A stretch of 64,000 nt of DNA. Origin: Oscillospiraceae bacterium (GTDB lineage: Bacteria; Bacillota; Clostridia; Oscillospirales; CAG-272). The position numbers and the translations under genes were made by a program. How positions within the stretch are numbered: the stretch's first letter is position 1; every line of letters begins with the position of its first letter. The notes under the pieces were generated by a model, which saw only the letters and a list, made by a program, of their open reading frames with translations, did no database searches and had not been told where the DNA came from. The DNA lies in NCBI GenBank assembly GCA_015064725.1, contig SVRQ01000006.1, positions 1 to 64,000 on the forward strand, in the 5' to 3' direction. Of the stretch, positions 47,694-57,291 are shown in pieces.

Positions 47694-48101
47694 ATGAAAA
47701 CTTATAATATAACAGTAAACGGTCAGACGTACGTTGTAAACGTTGAAGAAGTTGTTGGCGGTGCCGCTGCTCCCGTAGCTGCTCCCGCTCCCGTAGCTGC
47801 TCCTGCTCCCGCGGCTGCTCCTGCTCCTGCGGCTGCTCCCGCTCCCGCAGCTGCTCCTGCTCCCGCAGCTCCCGCAGGTGCTGCCGGCAGCGTTACGGTT
47901 ACAGCTCCTATGCCCGGCACTATCGTAAAAGTTAACACATCCGTTGGCGCCGCAGTTAAGAAAGGCGACACACTCTGCGTTCTCGAAGCTATGAAGATGG
48001 AAAATGAGATCAAAGCTCCCGAAGACGGCACTGTTGCTTCCGTTAACGTTCAGTCCGGTGCTTCCGTATCCAGTGGTGAAGTTCTCGTTACACTTAACTG
48101 A
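47694..48101 (+). CDS. Biotin carboxyl carrier protein
   Basis: Biotinylation motif EAMKMENEI; PMPGTIVKVNTSVGAAVKKGD; Ala/Pro linker. Confidence 0.93.
   Translation: MKTYNITVNGQTYVVNVEEVVGGAAAPVAAPAPVAAPAPAAAPAPAAAPAPAAAPAPAAPAGAAGSVTVTAPMPGTIVKVNTSVGAAVKKGDTLCVLEAMKMENEIKAPEDGTVASVNVQSGASVSSGEVLVTLN
47766..47879 (+). repeat. In-frame 18-bp tandem repeats encoding an (AAPAPA)n linker in the BCCP
   Basis: Repeated GCTGCTCC(T/C)GCTCC(T/C)GC(A/G/T) units. Confidence 0.8.
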
Positions 48102-48144
48102 ATTTTTACCCAAAACCCTATTACTGAACGGCGGTGAATAAATC

Positions 48145-49356
48145 TTGTTAGACGCAATAAACTCTTTTCTTGCAACAACCGGTATCGCACAGTTCGAGTC
48201 CGCGGAAATGCTTATCAAAACCTTGATAATGTATCTTATCGTAGGCGTACTCGTATATCTTGCGATCGTCAAGAAGTTCGAGCCGTTGCTCCTACTCCCT
48301 ATTGCATTCGGTATGCTCCTTGCAAACCTGCCCGGAGCTAACCTCTTCCATATGGATTGGTTCATAGATGGTGTCTTGATGGAGGACGGTACATATTCGC
48401 ACCAGCTCTCCGACATATTCCTCCACATTCTTAATAACGGCGGATTCCTTGACTTCATCTATCTCGGTGTTAAATTTGCCATCTACCCCTCCATTATCTT
48501 TATGGGTGTAGGCGCGATGACAGACTTCTCCCCCCTTATTGCCAACCCCAAAACACTTTTCCTCGGTGCGGCGGCACAGCTCGGCGTATTCGTTGCCTTT
48601 ACAGGTGCTCTCCTTCTCGGCTTTACAGAGCTTGAAGCGGCGGCTATCGGTATCATAGGCGGCGCGGACGGCCCCACGGCTATCCTTGTAACCTCTAAGC
48701 TTGCTCCCCACCTCCTTGGCGCTATCGCCATTGCGGCATATTCATATATGGCGCTCATTCCTATGATCCAGCCTCCGCTTATGAAGCTTATGACAACGAA
48801 AAAGGAACGCAAGATAAAGATGCAGACACTTCGTCCCGTATCCAAGCTTGAGCTTGTATTGTTCCCCATCGTTGTAACGGCAGTTGTTTGTCTTATCGTT
48901 CCCGCAGCGGCTCCGCTTATCGGTCTTTTGATGTTCGGTAACCTTCTTACGGTTTCCGGCGTTACGGAAAGACTTTCCAAGACAGCCCAGAACGAATTTA
49001 TGAACATCGTAACAATATGCCTCGGTATCTCCGTAGGTGCCACGGCAAACGCGGAAAACTTCCTTGCTTGGGGCACGATAAAGATCATCGTTCTCGGTCT
49101 TATCGCGTTCTCCCTTTCCACGCTCGGCGGTCTTCTCGGCGGCAAGATCATGTGCTGGTTCACTAAAGGTAAAGTCAACCCCCTCATTGGTTCCGCAGGC
49201 GTTTCCGCCGTTCCTATGGCGGCGCGCGTTGCACAGAAGGTAGGTCAGGAAGAGGATCCTTCCAACTTCCTTCTTATGCACGCTATGGGTCCCAACGTTG
49301 CGGGTGTTATCGGCTCCGCTATCGCAGCGGGCGTATTCCTTGCCATGTTTGGCTAA
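48145..49356 (+). CDS. Na+-transporting decarboxylase beta subunit (TTG start)
   Basis: Polytopic; GVGAMTDFSPLIANPK, GGADGPTAI, SAGVSAVPMAARV. Confidence 0.94.
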   Translation: MLDAINSFLATTGIAQFESAEMLIKTLIMYLIVGVLVYLAIVKKFEPLLLLPIAFGMLLANLPGANLFHMDWFIDGVLMEDGTYSHQLSDIFLHILNNGGFLDFIYLGVKFAIYPSIIFMGVGAMTDFSPLIANPKTLFLGAAAQLGVFVAFTGALLLGFTELEAAAIGIIGGADGPTAILVTSKLAPHLLGAIAIAAYSYMALIPMIQPPLMKLMTTKKERKIKMQTLRPVSKLELVLFPIVVTAVVCLIVPAAAPLIGLLMFGNLLTVSGVTERLSKTAQNEFMNIVTICLGISVGATANAENFLAWGTIKIIVLGLIAFSLSTLGGLLGGKIMCWFTKGKVNPLIGSAGVSAVPMAARVAQKVGQEEDPSNFLLMHAMGPNVAGVIGSAIAAGVFLAMFG

Positions 49357-49386
49357 TTTTCAAAAAATTCAGAAAGGATTTTAAAT

Positions 49387-50784
49387 ATGGCACAAGTAAA
49401 AATTTGTGAAACCGTTCTTCGTGATGCACATCAGTCCTTGATCGCAACACGTATGACAACGGAAGATATGCTCCCCATTTTGGAGCAGATGGATAAAGTC
49501 GGATACTACTCCTTGGAAGCTTGGGGCGGCGCTACGTTCGACTCCTGCCTTCGTTTCCTTAACGAAGACCCTTGGGAAAGACTCCGCAAGATCCGCGGTG
49601 CTGTAAAGAACACAAAACTCCAGATGCTCTTCCGCGGTCAGAATATCCTCGGCTACCGCCACTATGCCGATGACGTTGTTGAATACTTCGTTCAGAAGTC
49701 CATCGCAAACGGTATCGACATCATCAGAATCTTCGACGCTCTCAACGATCCCCGCAACCTCAAAACAGCTATCGAAGCTACAAAGAAAGAGGGCGGCCAC
49801 GTTCAGGCGGCTATAAGCTATACAACAAGCCCTGCGCACTCCAACAAGGGCTTTGCACAGTACGCAAAGCAGCTTGAGGAAATGGGTGCAGACTCTATCT
49901 GTATCAAAGATATGGCAGGCTTGCTCACACCCTACAACGCTTATGAGCTTGTAACAATGCTCAAAAAGAAGGTTAAAGTTCCGATAGAGCTCCATACGCA
50001 CTACACATCCGGTCTTGGCTCTATGACGCTTCTCAAGGCTATCGAAGCAGGCGTTGATATTGTTGATACAGCTATATCTCCCATGGCTCTCGGTACGTCT
50101 CAGCCCCCCACGGAAGCCATCGTCGCAACTCTTGCAGGCACGGAATACGATACAGGTCTTGACCTTACCGAGCTTGATAAGGTTTGCAAACACTTTACTC
50201 CCTTGCGTGAAAAATATATGAAGGACGGCTTGCTCGACCCCAAAGTGCTCAAGGTTGACGTTAACGCTCTTCTCTATCAGGTTCCCGGCGGTATGCTTTC
50301 CAACCTCGTTTCCCAGCTCAAGCAGGCGGGCAAATCCGAGCTTCTCGACGAAGTTCTTGCAGAAGTTCCGCGTGTTCGCGCAGATGCAGGTTATCCTCCG
50401 CTCGTAACCCCCTCCTCCCAGATCGTTGGTACACAGGCTGTATTTAACGTACTCGGCGGTGAACGCTATAAAATGTGTACAAAAGAATTCAAGGGTCTTG
50501 TTCGCGGCGAATACGGTAAAACACCCGTTAAGATCGATCCCGCGTTCGTAAAACAGATCCTCGGCGGCGAAAAGCCCATCAACTACCGTCCCGCAGATGA
50601 CCTCAAACCCGAACTTGAGGAGCTCCGCGAAAAGGTTAAACCCTGGGCAATTCAGGATGAGGACGTTCTTTCCTACGCGCTCTTCGAGCAGGTTGCCGTT
50701 AAATTCTTTGAGGCTCGCAAAAACGCTATGTACAATATCGACAGCGCAAATGCAGATTTCGACAAGAAGGTACACACGGTTTAA
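49387..50784 (+). CDS. OadA/PycB-type carboxyltransferase (oxaloacetate decarboxylase alpha-like, no biotin domain)
   Basis: ETVLRDAHQSLIATRMTTEDMLPI; LFRGQNILGYRHYADDVV; FDALNDPRNL. Confidence 0.95.
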   Translation: MAQVKICETVLRDAHQSLIATRMTTEDMLPILEQMDKVGYYSLEAWGGATFDSCLRFLNEDPWERLRKIRGAVKNTKLQMLFRGQNILGYRHYADDVVEYFVQKSIANGIDIIRIFDALNDPRNLKTAIEATKKEGGHVQAAISYTTSPAHSNKGFAQYAKQLEEMGADSICIKDMAGLLTPYNAYELVTMLKKKVKVPIELHTHYTSGLGSMTLLKAIEAGVDIVDTAISPMALGTSQPPTEAIVATLAGTEYDTGLDLTELDKVCKHFTPLREKYMKDGLLDPKVLKVDVNALLYQVPGGMLSNLVSQLKQAGKSELLDEVLAEVPRVRADAGYPPLVTPSSQIVGTQAVFNVLGGERYKMCTKEFKGLVRGEYGKTPVKIDPAFVKQILGGEKPINYRPADDLKPELEELREKVKPWAIQDEDVLSYALFEQVAVKFFEARKNAMYNIDSANADFDKKVHTV

Positions 50785-50790
50785 TATCTT

Positions 50791-51816
50791 ATGATATGCT
50801 ATGATATTTTCAATCTGGCGGATTTCCCTATAATAATTACAGATAGAAATTTTACGATCCAATATAAAAATAGCATAGCGAAAAGCTTTTTCTCGGGGTT
50901 CAGAAAAAGATCTAAAATGTTTCTTTATACAGATAATCTTGATAAGGACAGCGATCTTTCGGAACCGCTTGAAATCGAATTTTCACAGGGCACGCAATAT
51001 AAGCGTGCCCTTGTTTTTGCATACGATGAAAATACCGTATTTTTTATTTTTCTTTCCAATCTTCAATTTGAATTTTTTCCACCGATTTTTGAAAGAGTTA
51101 AAGAAGATTTCGGCGGAAATTTTTTGGATTTTTATATTTCTGCCTACAACACCTATGTCAGAAGTCAAAACGCTTTTGAGGCATTTGCACCGCCAAGGCT
51201 TCTGGAAGACCTTATGCTGCTTATGAAATTTTCAAGAAACAAACTTTCTTTTCTAAACAAGGAAGTTTGCGATATAGCCCAAACCTTGGATTTCATATTC
51301 CAAAGAATAGGGAACTCTTTTTCCGCGCTCGGCTTCAAGGTAAACACGCTTTCGGCTATCAATGATATACACAGCCCCTACTTTTGCAAAATAAATCCGG
51401 AGGAGTTTTTGTTCCTCTTGTTTACTATGATATACACAGCTTTCAAATTTTCAGGGGATGGGTACATCGCTCCTAAGCTTGAATGCGGTCCTGATGACCA
51501 CGTCATCTTTCGCATTTCAACCAAGATATGCAAAAAGCTCCGCGAAAACGAACAAGATGCACTTCATATCCTCTCGGAGCTTTCGGAGCTATCCTTAGAG
51601 ATAGGCATCTTGAAAAAGCTTTATGAATTTGAAAAAACAGTTTCCTGCTATATAAAAGATGGCATTTTGAATATCGAATTCAAGCTCAAATGCATAAGCG
51701 GACGCGAAATGATGACCTTACGCAGCGACGTTGCAAAAACACGAAAAAGAGTCTTCAACCGTGCAATATCCGCAAATATCTCACGAATCAAAAAACTGCT
51801 CGCAAACTCGATATGA
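50791..51816 (+). CDS. Uncharacterized PAS/sensor-kinase-like protein
   Basis: N-terminal PAS-like DFPIIITDRNFTIQYKNSIAKSFF; C-terminal region loosely resembling a degenerate HATPase layout; no clear kinase boxes. Confidence 0.5.
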   Translation: MICYDIFNLADFPIIITDRNFTIQYKNSIAKSFFSGFRKRSKMFLYTDNLDKDSDLSEPLEIEFSQGTQYKRALVFAYDENTVFFIFLSNLQFEFFPPIFERVKEDFGGNFLDFYISAYNTYVRSQNAFEAFAPPRLLEDLMLLMKFSRNKLSFLNKEVCDIAQTLDFIFQRIGNSFSALGFKVNTLSAINDIHSPYFCKINPEEFLFLLFTMIYTAFKFSGDGYIAPKLECGPDDHVIFRISTKICKKLRENEQDALHILSELSELSLEIGILKKLYEFEKTVSCYIKDGILNIEFKLKCISGREMMTLRSDVAKTRKRVFNRAISANISRIKKLLANSI

Positions 51817-51822
51817 TACAGA

Positions 51823-51850
51823 AAAACCACCTCCTGCCGGAGGTGGTTTT
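51823..51850. terminator. Bidirectional terminator (AAAACCACCTCC-TGCC-GGAGGTGGTTTT)
   Basis: Perfect stem between convergent genes. Confidence 0.87.
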
Positions 51851-51852
51851 CG

Positions 51853-53517
51853 TCATTTTGTTATAATAACGGAAGTAAGGTTTTTCTTTTGTTCTTCGCC
51901 GGGCTCTTTAAGCTTGCCGCTTTCAACAAGCTCGCGCAGGCAATAGAACAAGAAAAGTCCATCAGAATAGAAAGTATGCTGCAAAGGGTATGCCGCCATT
52001 TTATAAAGATGCTTCGGTGTTCCCTCCAGCATAAGCTCCATATACTGCGCACGAAGAGAAGCAAATTCCGCTTTATATTTTTCGCGGACAGCATCGCCGA
52101 TGGCAACGAGCGCTTTTCTTGCATTTTCGCTTATTATCCAAACGCTCTGCAAGGCTATCCACTGCCCTTTCTCGCTTTCGTGAATACGAAGGTATCCGTT
52201 TTCAACAAGAGGCGAATCACTGAAAGAAAGCTCGTCATCAAAAAAGCGGTTCAAATCGGAAAGCATATGGCCTATCTTGCCAAAATACTCCTCGTCCATA
52301 CGTTTTCCCGACCATTCGGTATCAAACTGCCAAAGAGTGACTCCATTGTTCTCCTGCCAAACAGGGCCGAAACATTTTCGCATATTTTCAAAATATTTTG
52401 GCATCTCCTCCCCGCAAGTGTTCACCATAGCAGAGAGGATATTTTGTGCGCCGTCTATTCTGCGCGTCGCAGCTTCTTCAAAGCTTACTTTTGCTTCCTC
52501 ATCATAAATACTTTCCCCGCTATACGCAATGATATACGGTACGAGCGACCAAAGGATAAAGTTTTTATCCTTTTCAAAAACGGGAAAGCCCTTTATAATA
52601 TCCTTCATTCTGTTTGAAACAACGATATTTTGGTCATCGATAAGCGGAGAATTTGACACCGCGTCAAAAAGCTCGCAAGCAAACATCTTCGCAGCTTTTG
52701 AGTAAATCTCATCCTGAATTTTGCTTTTTTCCGCAGAAACTTCTTCTATTAAGATATTGGCAAGATATTTTTCACCGCGCTTTATTAAAAATCCGTATTT
52801 TTCAAGATACTCCGCTTCGCTTTCAACGTAAACGGGCGACACACCAAGAGCTTCTGCTATTTCATTTACGGTTTTCGCCTCTCTGTAAACGGCGTATGCT
52901 ATATTTTGAGAAAGCGTACTGCGGAAAAACTTGCCGTTTTCCCCTTCCGTCCCGACAGAGCCGTTTGTGCTGCAGGTTTCAAACTTTATCGGATTAAATT
53001 TAAGTTCACTCGATCTTCTCATAGTTTCCATTCCTCTTTTCAATTCTTTTTTTGCGTCAAACAAATGCCATTTAACAGTGCCGAGAGGAATTTTAAGCTC
53101 CGCTGCTATTTCTTCCTGCTTTTTGTTTTCATAATAGTAAGCGATAATTATCCTGCGGCGAACCTTGGAAAGATACGCTATCTCGCTTTGAAGCTTAGAT
53201 ACCGTTTCGTCCTTTTCCAATTCCGAAACAAGATCTTTTCCGTCAGAAAGAGTTTCCGAAAGATCGTCCAAGCAAACGCCGACAAATGCACGCGCGCTGT
53301 CTCGGTAATAATTTGCAAGCGTGTTATGCGCTATAGTCCACATAAACTTCGCCGTGTCATCAATATCATCACGGAGAAGAAGCGTTTTATATGCACGCAC
53401 CGCGATCTCCTGCGAAAGGTCTTCCGCATCCTGCATATTTTTGCATCTTTTAAGCGCAAATCCATAGAGGGGTCTTATATATTCGTTTATAATTTTCTCT
53501 GCATCCTGTTTTTTCAT
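51853..53517 (-). CDS. ECF-like sigma-70 factor with a large C-terminal extension (wHTH plus unknown domain)
   Basis: Region 2 (GFALKRCKNMQDAEDLSQEIAVRAY), region 4 (RRRIIIAYYYENKKQEEIAAELKIPLGTVKWHLFDAKKELKRG), then wHTH-like TVNEIAEALGVSPVYVESEAEYLEKYGFLIKRG and about 300 further residues. Confidence 0.85.
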   Translation of the reverse strand: MKKQDAEKIINEYIRPLYGFALKRCKNMQDAEDLSQEIAVRAYKTLLLRDDIDDTAKFMWTIAHNTLANYYRDSARAFVGVCLDDLSETLSDGKDLVSELEKDETVSKLQSEIAYLSKVRRRIIIAYYYENKKQEEIAAELKIPLGTVKWHLFDAKKELKRGMETMRRSSELKFNPIKFETCSTNGSVGTEGENGKFFRSTLSQNIAYAVYREAKTVNEIAEALGVSPVYVESEAEYLEKYGFLIKRGEKYLANILIEEVSAEKSKIQDEIYSKAAKMFACELFDAVSNSPLIDDQNIVVSNRMKDIIKGFPVFEKDKNFILWSLVPYIIAYSGESIYDEEAKVSFEEAATRRIDGAQNILSAMVNTCGEEMPKYFENMRKCFGPVWQENNGVTLWQFDTEWSGKRMDEEYFGKIGHMLSDLNRFFDDELSFSDSPLVENGYLRIHESEKGQWIALQSVWIISENARKALVAIGDAVREKYKAEFASLRAQYMELMLEGTPKHLYKMAAYPLQHTFYSDGLFLFYCLRELVESGKLKEPGEEQKKNLTSVIITK

Positions 53518-53603
53518 TTGTTTTTCTCCTTGAAAGCTTTCACCCATAAAGACACCGCAACAAGAAAAAGGTTTGGAATATTTTTAAATATTTTAAAATT
53601 TTT

Positions 53604-54296
53604 TTATCTTATTTCGCAAACGTCAAACCAAAGCGCACGAAATTTGCCGAATATATCTTTTTCCGTATGCCAATGCCCGAAGAACCATTTTTTAAAGCTC
53701 ACCTCATAGGCAACACGCCCAAGGAATGACGTAAGCTCCCATTCGTGAACGTCGCCGCTTTTTCCCATAGCGATTATAATGTCGGGCGGTGCCGTATGAG
53801 AAATTATATAATCGACCTCAAATCCGTTTGCTTCAAGATTTTTAAGGGCTTCGTTATATTCTGCCGCGCACGGCATCTCCTCTTTCCAATAAGAGATGTT
53901 CTCTCTTCTCATATGGCGGTCTATGCTGTATGCGCCGCCCATTGCAAAAAACTTTTTGCCGTCTATCATATAGACCTGGCCGCGCATAAGATGCAGGATA
54001 TTTTTTCGTATGCGATGGACCTTTCCGCCGTTCCATTTTTTAACGGGCAAGGAGTTGAGGCGTGCAAAATTTTCGTGGTTGCCATCGCAAAAAAGTATCG
54101 TATAAGGCTTCTTTTCAAGCTCATCAAGTATCATTTTTTCACGAATATATTCCCGCGTTCCTTCCAATTCCCAAACAAAACCGAAATCTCCGCAAACTAT
54201 AACAAAATCTTTATCGGTAAGGGATTTTTCATTCGGCAAAAACGCGCCGTAAAACCTATTCATATCCCCGTGGGTGTCCCCCGTTATGTATATCAT
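53604..54296 (-). CDS. Metallophosphoesterase
   Basis: MIYITGDTHGDMNRF, VCGDFGFVWE, FCDGNHENF; ATG at 54296. Confidence 0.9.
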   Translation of the reverse strand: MIYITGDTHGDMNRFYGAFLPNEKSLTDKDFVIVCGDFGFVWELEGTREYIREKMILDELEKKPYTILFCDGNHENFARLNSLPVKKWNGGKVHRIRKNILHLMRGQVYMIDGKKFFAMGGAYSIDRHMRRENISYWKEEMPCAAEYNEALKNLEANGFEVDYIISHTAPPDIIIAMGKSGDVHEWELTSFLGRVAYEVSFKKWFFGHWHTEKDIFGKFRALWFDVCEIR

Positions 54297-54327
54297 ATCT
54301 TCGCCTCCTTTTCTTTGCAAATTTATC

Positions 54328-54363
54328 AAAACCTCCGCAAAGGTATTTGCGGAGGTTCTTTTT
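54328..54363 (-). terminator. Intrinsic terminator downstream of the GH78-like gene
   Basis: AAAACCTCCGCAAA-GGTA-TTTGCGGAGGTTCTTTTT. Confidence 0.78.
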
Positions 54364-57289
54364 ATCTTATTCTTATGCACTCTTTCGGTGCTTGACAGGA
54401 AATATTCATCTTTCCGTTTTCATCTTTGTGCCATTCAACGTATATCTCTCCGTAAGGCGTCGGCACACTTCCCTTTGCAAAATCCACGTCGGAAGCGCAC
54501 GGCGCAATTTCAAATTCAGCAAAACCCGGCTTTGTTGGCTTAACGCCCAAAAGCTCTTTAACAAGGAATATTGCAGGGGATGCAGACCAAGCGTGTGCAA
54601 CGCTACGCGTTTTCCATTCCGTTTTGCTGTTGAAGGTTTCGGTACAGGTGTTAACTCCCGAATCGAGCATATCACCCCATTCGCGCTTGATCGAACGAAG
54701 CGCAAGCTCGGAATACCCGTTTTCAAACAGAGTGTGAAGCACGAAATACATAAAGAACGGAGATCCAACGCGGACAATACCTCCGGGAGCTTCCTCCTCA
54801 CTCGGCGTTCCCACCGTGCGGTATGCGGGAGATCCCGCAACGTAAATACCGTCCTCTATATTTTTTATGAGCATATTCAGAGCTTGCCTGCGTCTTTCGC
54901 CTTCCGCAACTCCGTACATAACCGCAAGCGTATTCGTCTGCACGCTCACGCGGGAGAGCAACATATAATCCTCAAACGAAAGAGGCTCTTTGCCTATTTC
55001 GCCGTAATACTCAAGATATTTCGCATAAGATAGCTCATCGCGCACGGTATCGATATACGCACCGCGCTCCTCATCCCAACAGTATTTGTTTACAGCGTCT
55101 TTTATGCGATTTGAGGCGCATTTGTATTCTTCCGCAGTCTCGGTATTTCCAAGTTCCGCTTCAAGCTCGGAAAAGGCTTTAAAGCAGTATGAGAGCATAA
55201 TGTTGTTTGCGGCAACCTCTCCATATTCGCATAGGTCATTGTTCGCCCATTCGATAAGGTTCCACGCACCGTTTATCGAAAGAAGCCCGCGCTCGCTGAG
55301 CATCAAAAGAGAACGGCGAAGCGTTTCTTCCACCGCCGCAAGAAGCCTTTCAAGAGCTTCCCTGTCACCCGTGTGCTTATAATGTTCCGCAACGGTGAGC
55401 ACCCACATATAGCTCCATATCGGAATATTGCCCTCCGGATACGTCGGGAAAGAAGCACAAGGCAAAAATCTTCCCGAAAGATATCGTTTATTATTGGTCC
55501 TGTATAACCTGCGAAGTCCGTCCGTCACAGAGCCTGCGATAAGAGAGAGAAATCTTTCATTAAAATCATACTCTCCGAAATTGTAAAGGTTTACAAGCGC
55601 TGTCACACCCGCATCTCCCACCCAGATATTCTGCTCATATCCGGGGCAGTCAACGTATGCGTCGAGCATACAGACCTTTGCCGTATCTATGCACATTTTA
55701 TAGACTTCGTTTATGCGCTCATCGGAACAGCAAAAATCCGAAAGCGTTTCTGCCGGATATCTCCATTCATAAAGGAAAATATTATGTATCTTTAGTTCAT
55801 AATCACGTGCGGGAATGTTGACAAGCAGATAACGAAAGCCCTTTCGGGTGTGGGAAATATACTCGTTTCTTCCCTGCCTGCAGGTATAGATAAGCATTCT
55901 GCGCTCACTGTCAAAGATAGCGCCCCCATCGTTTATCGCTTCAAAAGCGGAAAAAGCAAGCTTTGCTCCGCTTTTTGCCGTAACGTCAAGGCAAATACCT
56001 CCGATATGCATAACGCCGAAATCAAGAATAAAAGTAATATCCTCGTCCGAAGGCGGAATTATCGTTTCGCCTTCGGGAGAAAAAATATTTTCTCTGCCAA
56101 TAATGCCGAGCGTTTCCTCGCTTTTCGCTCTCGGTGCGGCTTTTTCAAGCTTCTCATCGGTAATCGAGTCCGCGCAGGAGATATATTTTTTATATTTTAT
56201 CTTTTCAAATTCGGTAAGCTCGCACGCCGTATCTCCCGCATCGCACATAGCAAGCCGAGCCTTGGACGCAAGGTAACACTCAACCCTTTCGGGAAGCTTT
56301 TCTTCGCTTGCGATATCGTTCCAAGGAAAGCGCGGGATGCGCTTTCTTTTTGGAGCATCGTGCTTTTCAGGCTCTGCCTTTTTCCAGCTTCCAAGGGAGA
56401 ATCCCTCTCCCTTTATAAAGATTTTGGGGTCACGCCCCGCAAGCGCCAATCTGTACGAGCCTTTGGAAAGGCATATTTTTTCGCCGAAGGCGTGCCTTTC
56501 GCCGCATACGGAAAGCGCAAAAATGCCGCCGAGATTTTCTATTGTGATCTCGCATTCTCTCTCTGCCGTAATTTCGGTTTCGCAGAGTACCATACCGCCG
56601 TTTTCGGCTCGTATTTGGGATAACACGCCATTTTCAGCCGTACTTTTTTCAAAACTTACGTATTTTTCAGCAAAAACAGGAGTGTTCGTCTGCATTTCGT
56701 TTTTATCCTGCGAAACACGGTCGAACGTGCGGGCTATGGCTTCGTCGCTTGCAAGTTCAGCGTGCTTCCACGCGGAATCGTCAAATCCGTTTTGGAATGC
56801 AGGCGCAAAAGCATCATCCCTTGCATCGAAGATCTCAGGGCTTACAGGTCCTTCCACAAAGAAGTTTGCGCCGGCGCCAAGAGGAGCGTATTCTGCCGCA
56901 CGGAATTGCTCATCGCTTACAAGAACCGTTTTTTCGCCGCAGTTTATCTGTACGATAGCATCGTACATTCTGTTTTCGTCGAATATCCTGTCCATAATTA
57001 TGGCAAGAGTGTTCTTCCCTGTTTTTACAAGCGCGGAAATATCCGCGCATTTGTATTTTATATCGAAAAGGTATGCTCGCTCGCAAAACCGCATAGCAAG
57101 CTCGCCGTTGATGTACGCTTCCGCATAGTGGCACGCGCCCAAGGAAAGTATCGTCTTTTCATCAAATACTTCAAATTCGCGCCTTAAAATATACCAGTGC
57201 GATGGCTCTGCTCCGCACGCGTGTATCCAGCGCGCATCAGGAGAAAGAGCCACGTCGCCCTTATAGACCTTTGCAAGTTCCTTTTTCAT
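54362..57289 (-). CDS. GH78-like alpha-L-rhamnosidase family protein (cytoplasmic)
   Basis: YVDCPGYEQNIWVGDAG; TCTETFNSKTEWKTRSVAHAWSASPAIFLVKELLGVKPTKPGFAEFEIAP; no signal peptide. Confidence 0.85.
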   Translation of the reverse strand: MKKELAKVYKGDVALSPDARWIHACGAEPSHWYILRREFEVFDEKTILSLGACHYAEAYINGELAMRFCERAYLFDIKYKCADISALVKTGKNTLAIIMDRIFDENRMYDAIVQINCGEKTVLVSDEQFRAAEYAPLGAGANFFVEGPVSPEIFDARDDAFAPAFQNGFDDSAWKHAELASDEAIARTFDRVSQDKNEMQTNTPVFAEKYVSFEKSTAENGVLSQIRAENGGMVLCETEITAERECEITIENLGGIFALSVCGERHAFGEKICLSKGSYRLALAGRDPKIFIKGEGFSLGSWKKAEPEKHDAPKRKRIPRFPWNDIASEEKLPERVECYLASKARLAMCDAGDTACELTEFEKIKYKKYISCADSITDEKLEKAAPRAKSEETLGIIGRENIFSPEGETIIPPSDEDITFILDFGVMHIGGICLDVTAKSGAKLAFSAFEAINDGGAIFDSERRMLIYTCRQGRNEYISHTRKGFRYLLVNIPARDYELKIHNIFLYEWRYPAETLSDFCCSDERINEVYKMCIDTAKVCMLDAYVDCPGYEQNIWVGDAGVTALVNLYNFGEYDFNERFLSLIAGSVTDGLRRLYRTNNKRYLSGRFLPCASFPTYPEGNIPIWSYMWVLTVAEHYKHTGDREALERLLAAVEETLRRSLLMLSERGLLSINGAWNLIEWANNDLCEYGEVAANNIMLSYCFKAFSELEAELGNTETAEEYKCASNRIKDAVNKYCWDEERGAYIDTVRDELSYAKYLEYYGEIGKEPLSFEDYMLLSRVSVQTNTLAVMYGVAEGERRRQALNMLIKNIEDGIYVAGSPAYRTVGTPSEEEAPGGIVRVGSPFFMYFVLHTLFENGYSELALRSIKREWGDMLDSGVNTCTETFNSKTEWKTRSVAHAWSASPAIFLVKELLGVKPTKPGFAEFEIAPCASDVDFAKGSVPTPYGEIYVEWHKDENGKMNISCQAPKECIRIR

Positions 57290-57291
57290 AA

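Noticed and set aside
47766-47879. 18-bp tandem repeats as a CRISPR or minisatellite with separate function
   Set aside because: In frame, encode the Ala/Pro linker typical of biotin carrier proteins; no spacers
49381-50862. 493-aa minus-strand ORF opposite the OadA-like gene
   Set aside because: Antisense artefact
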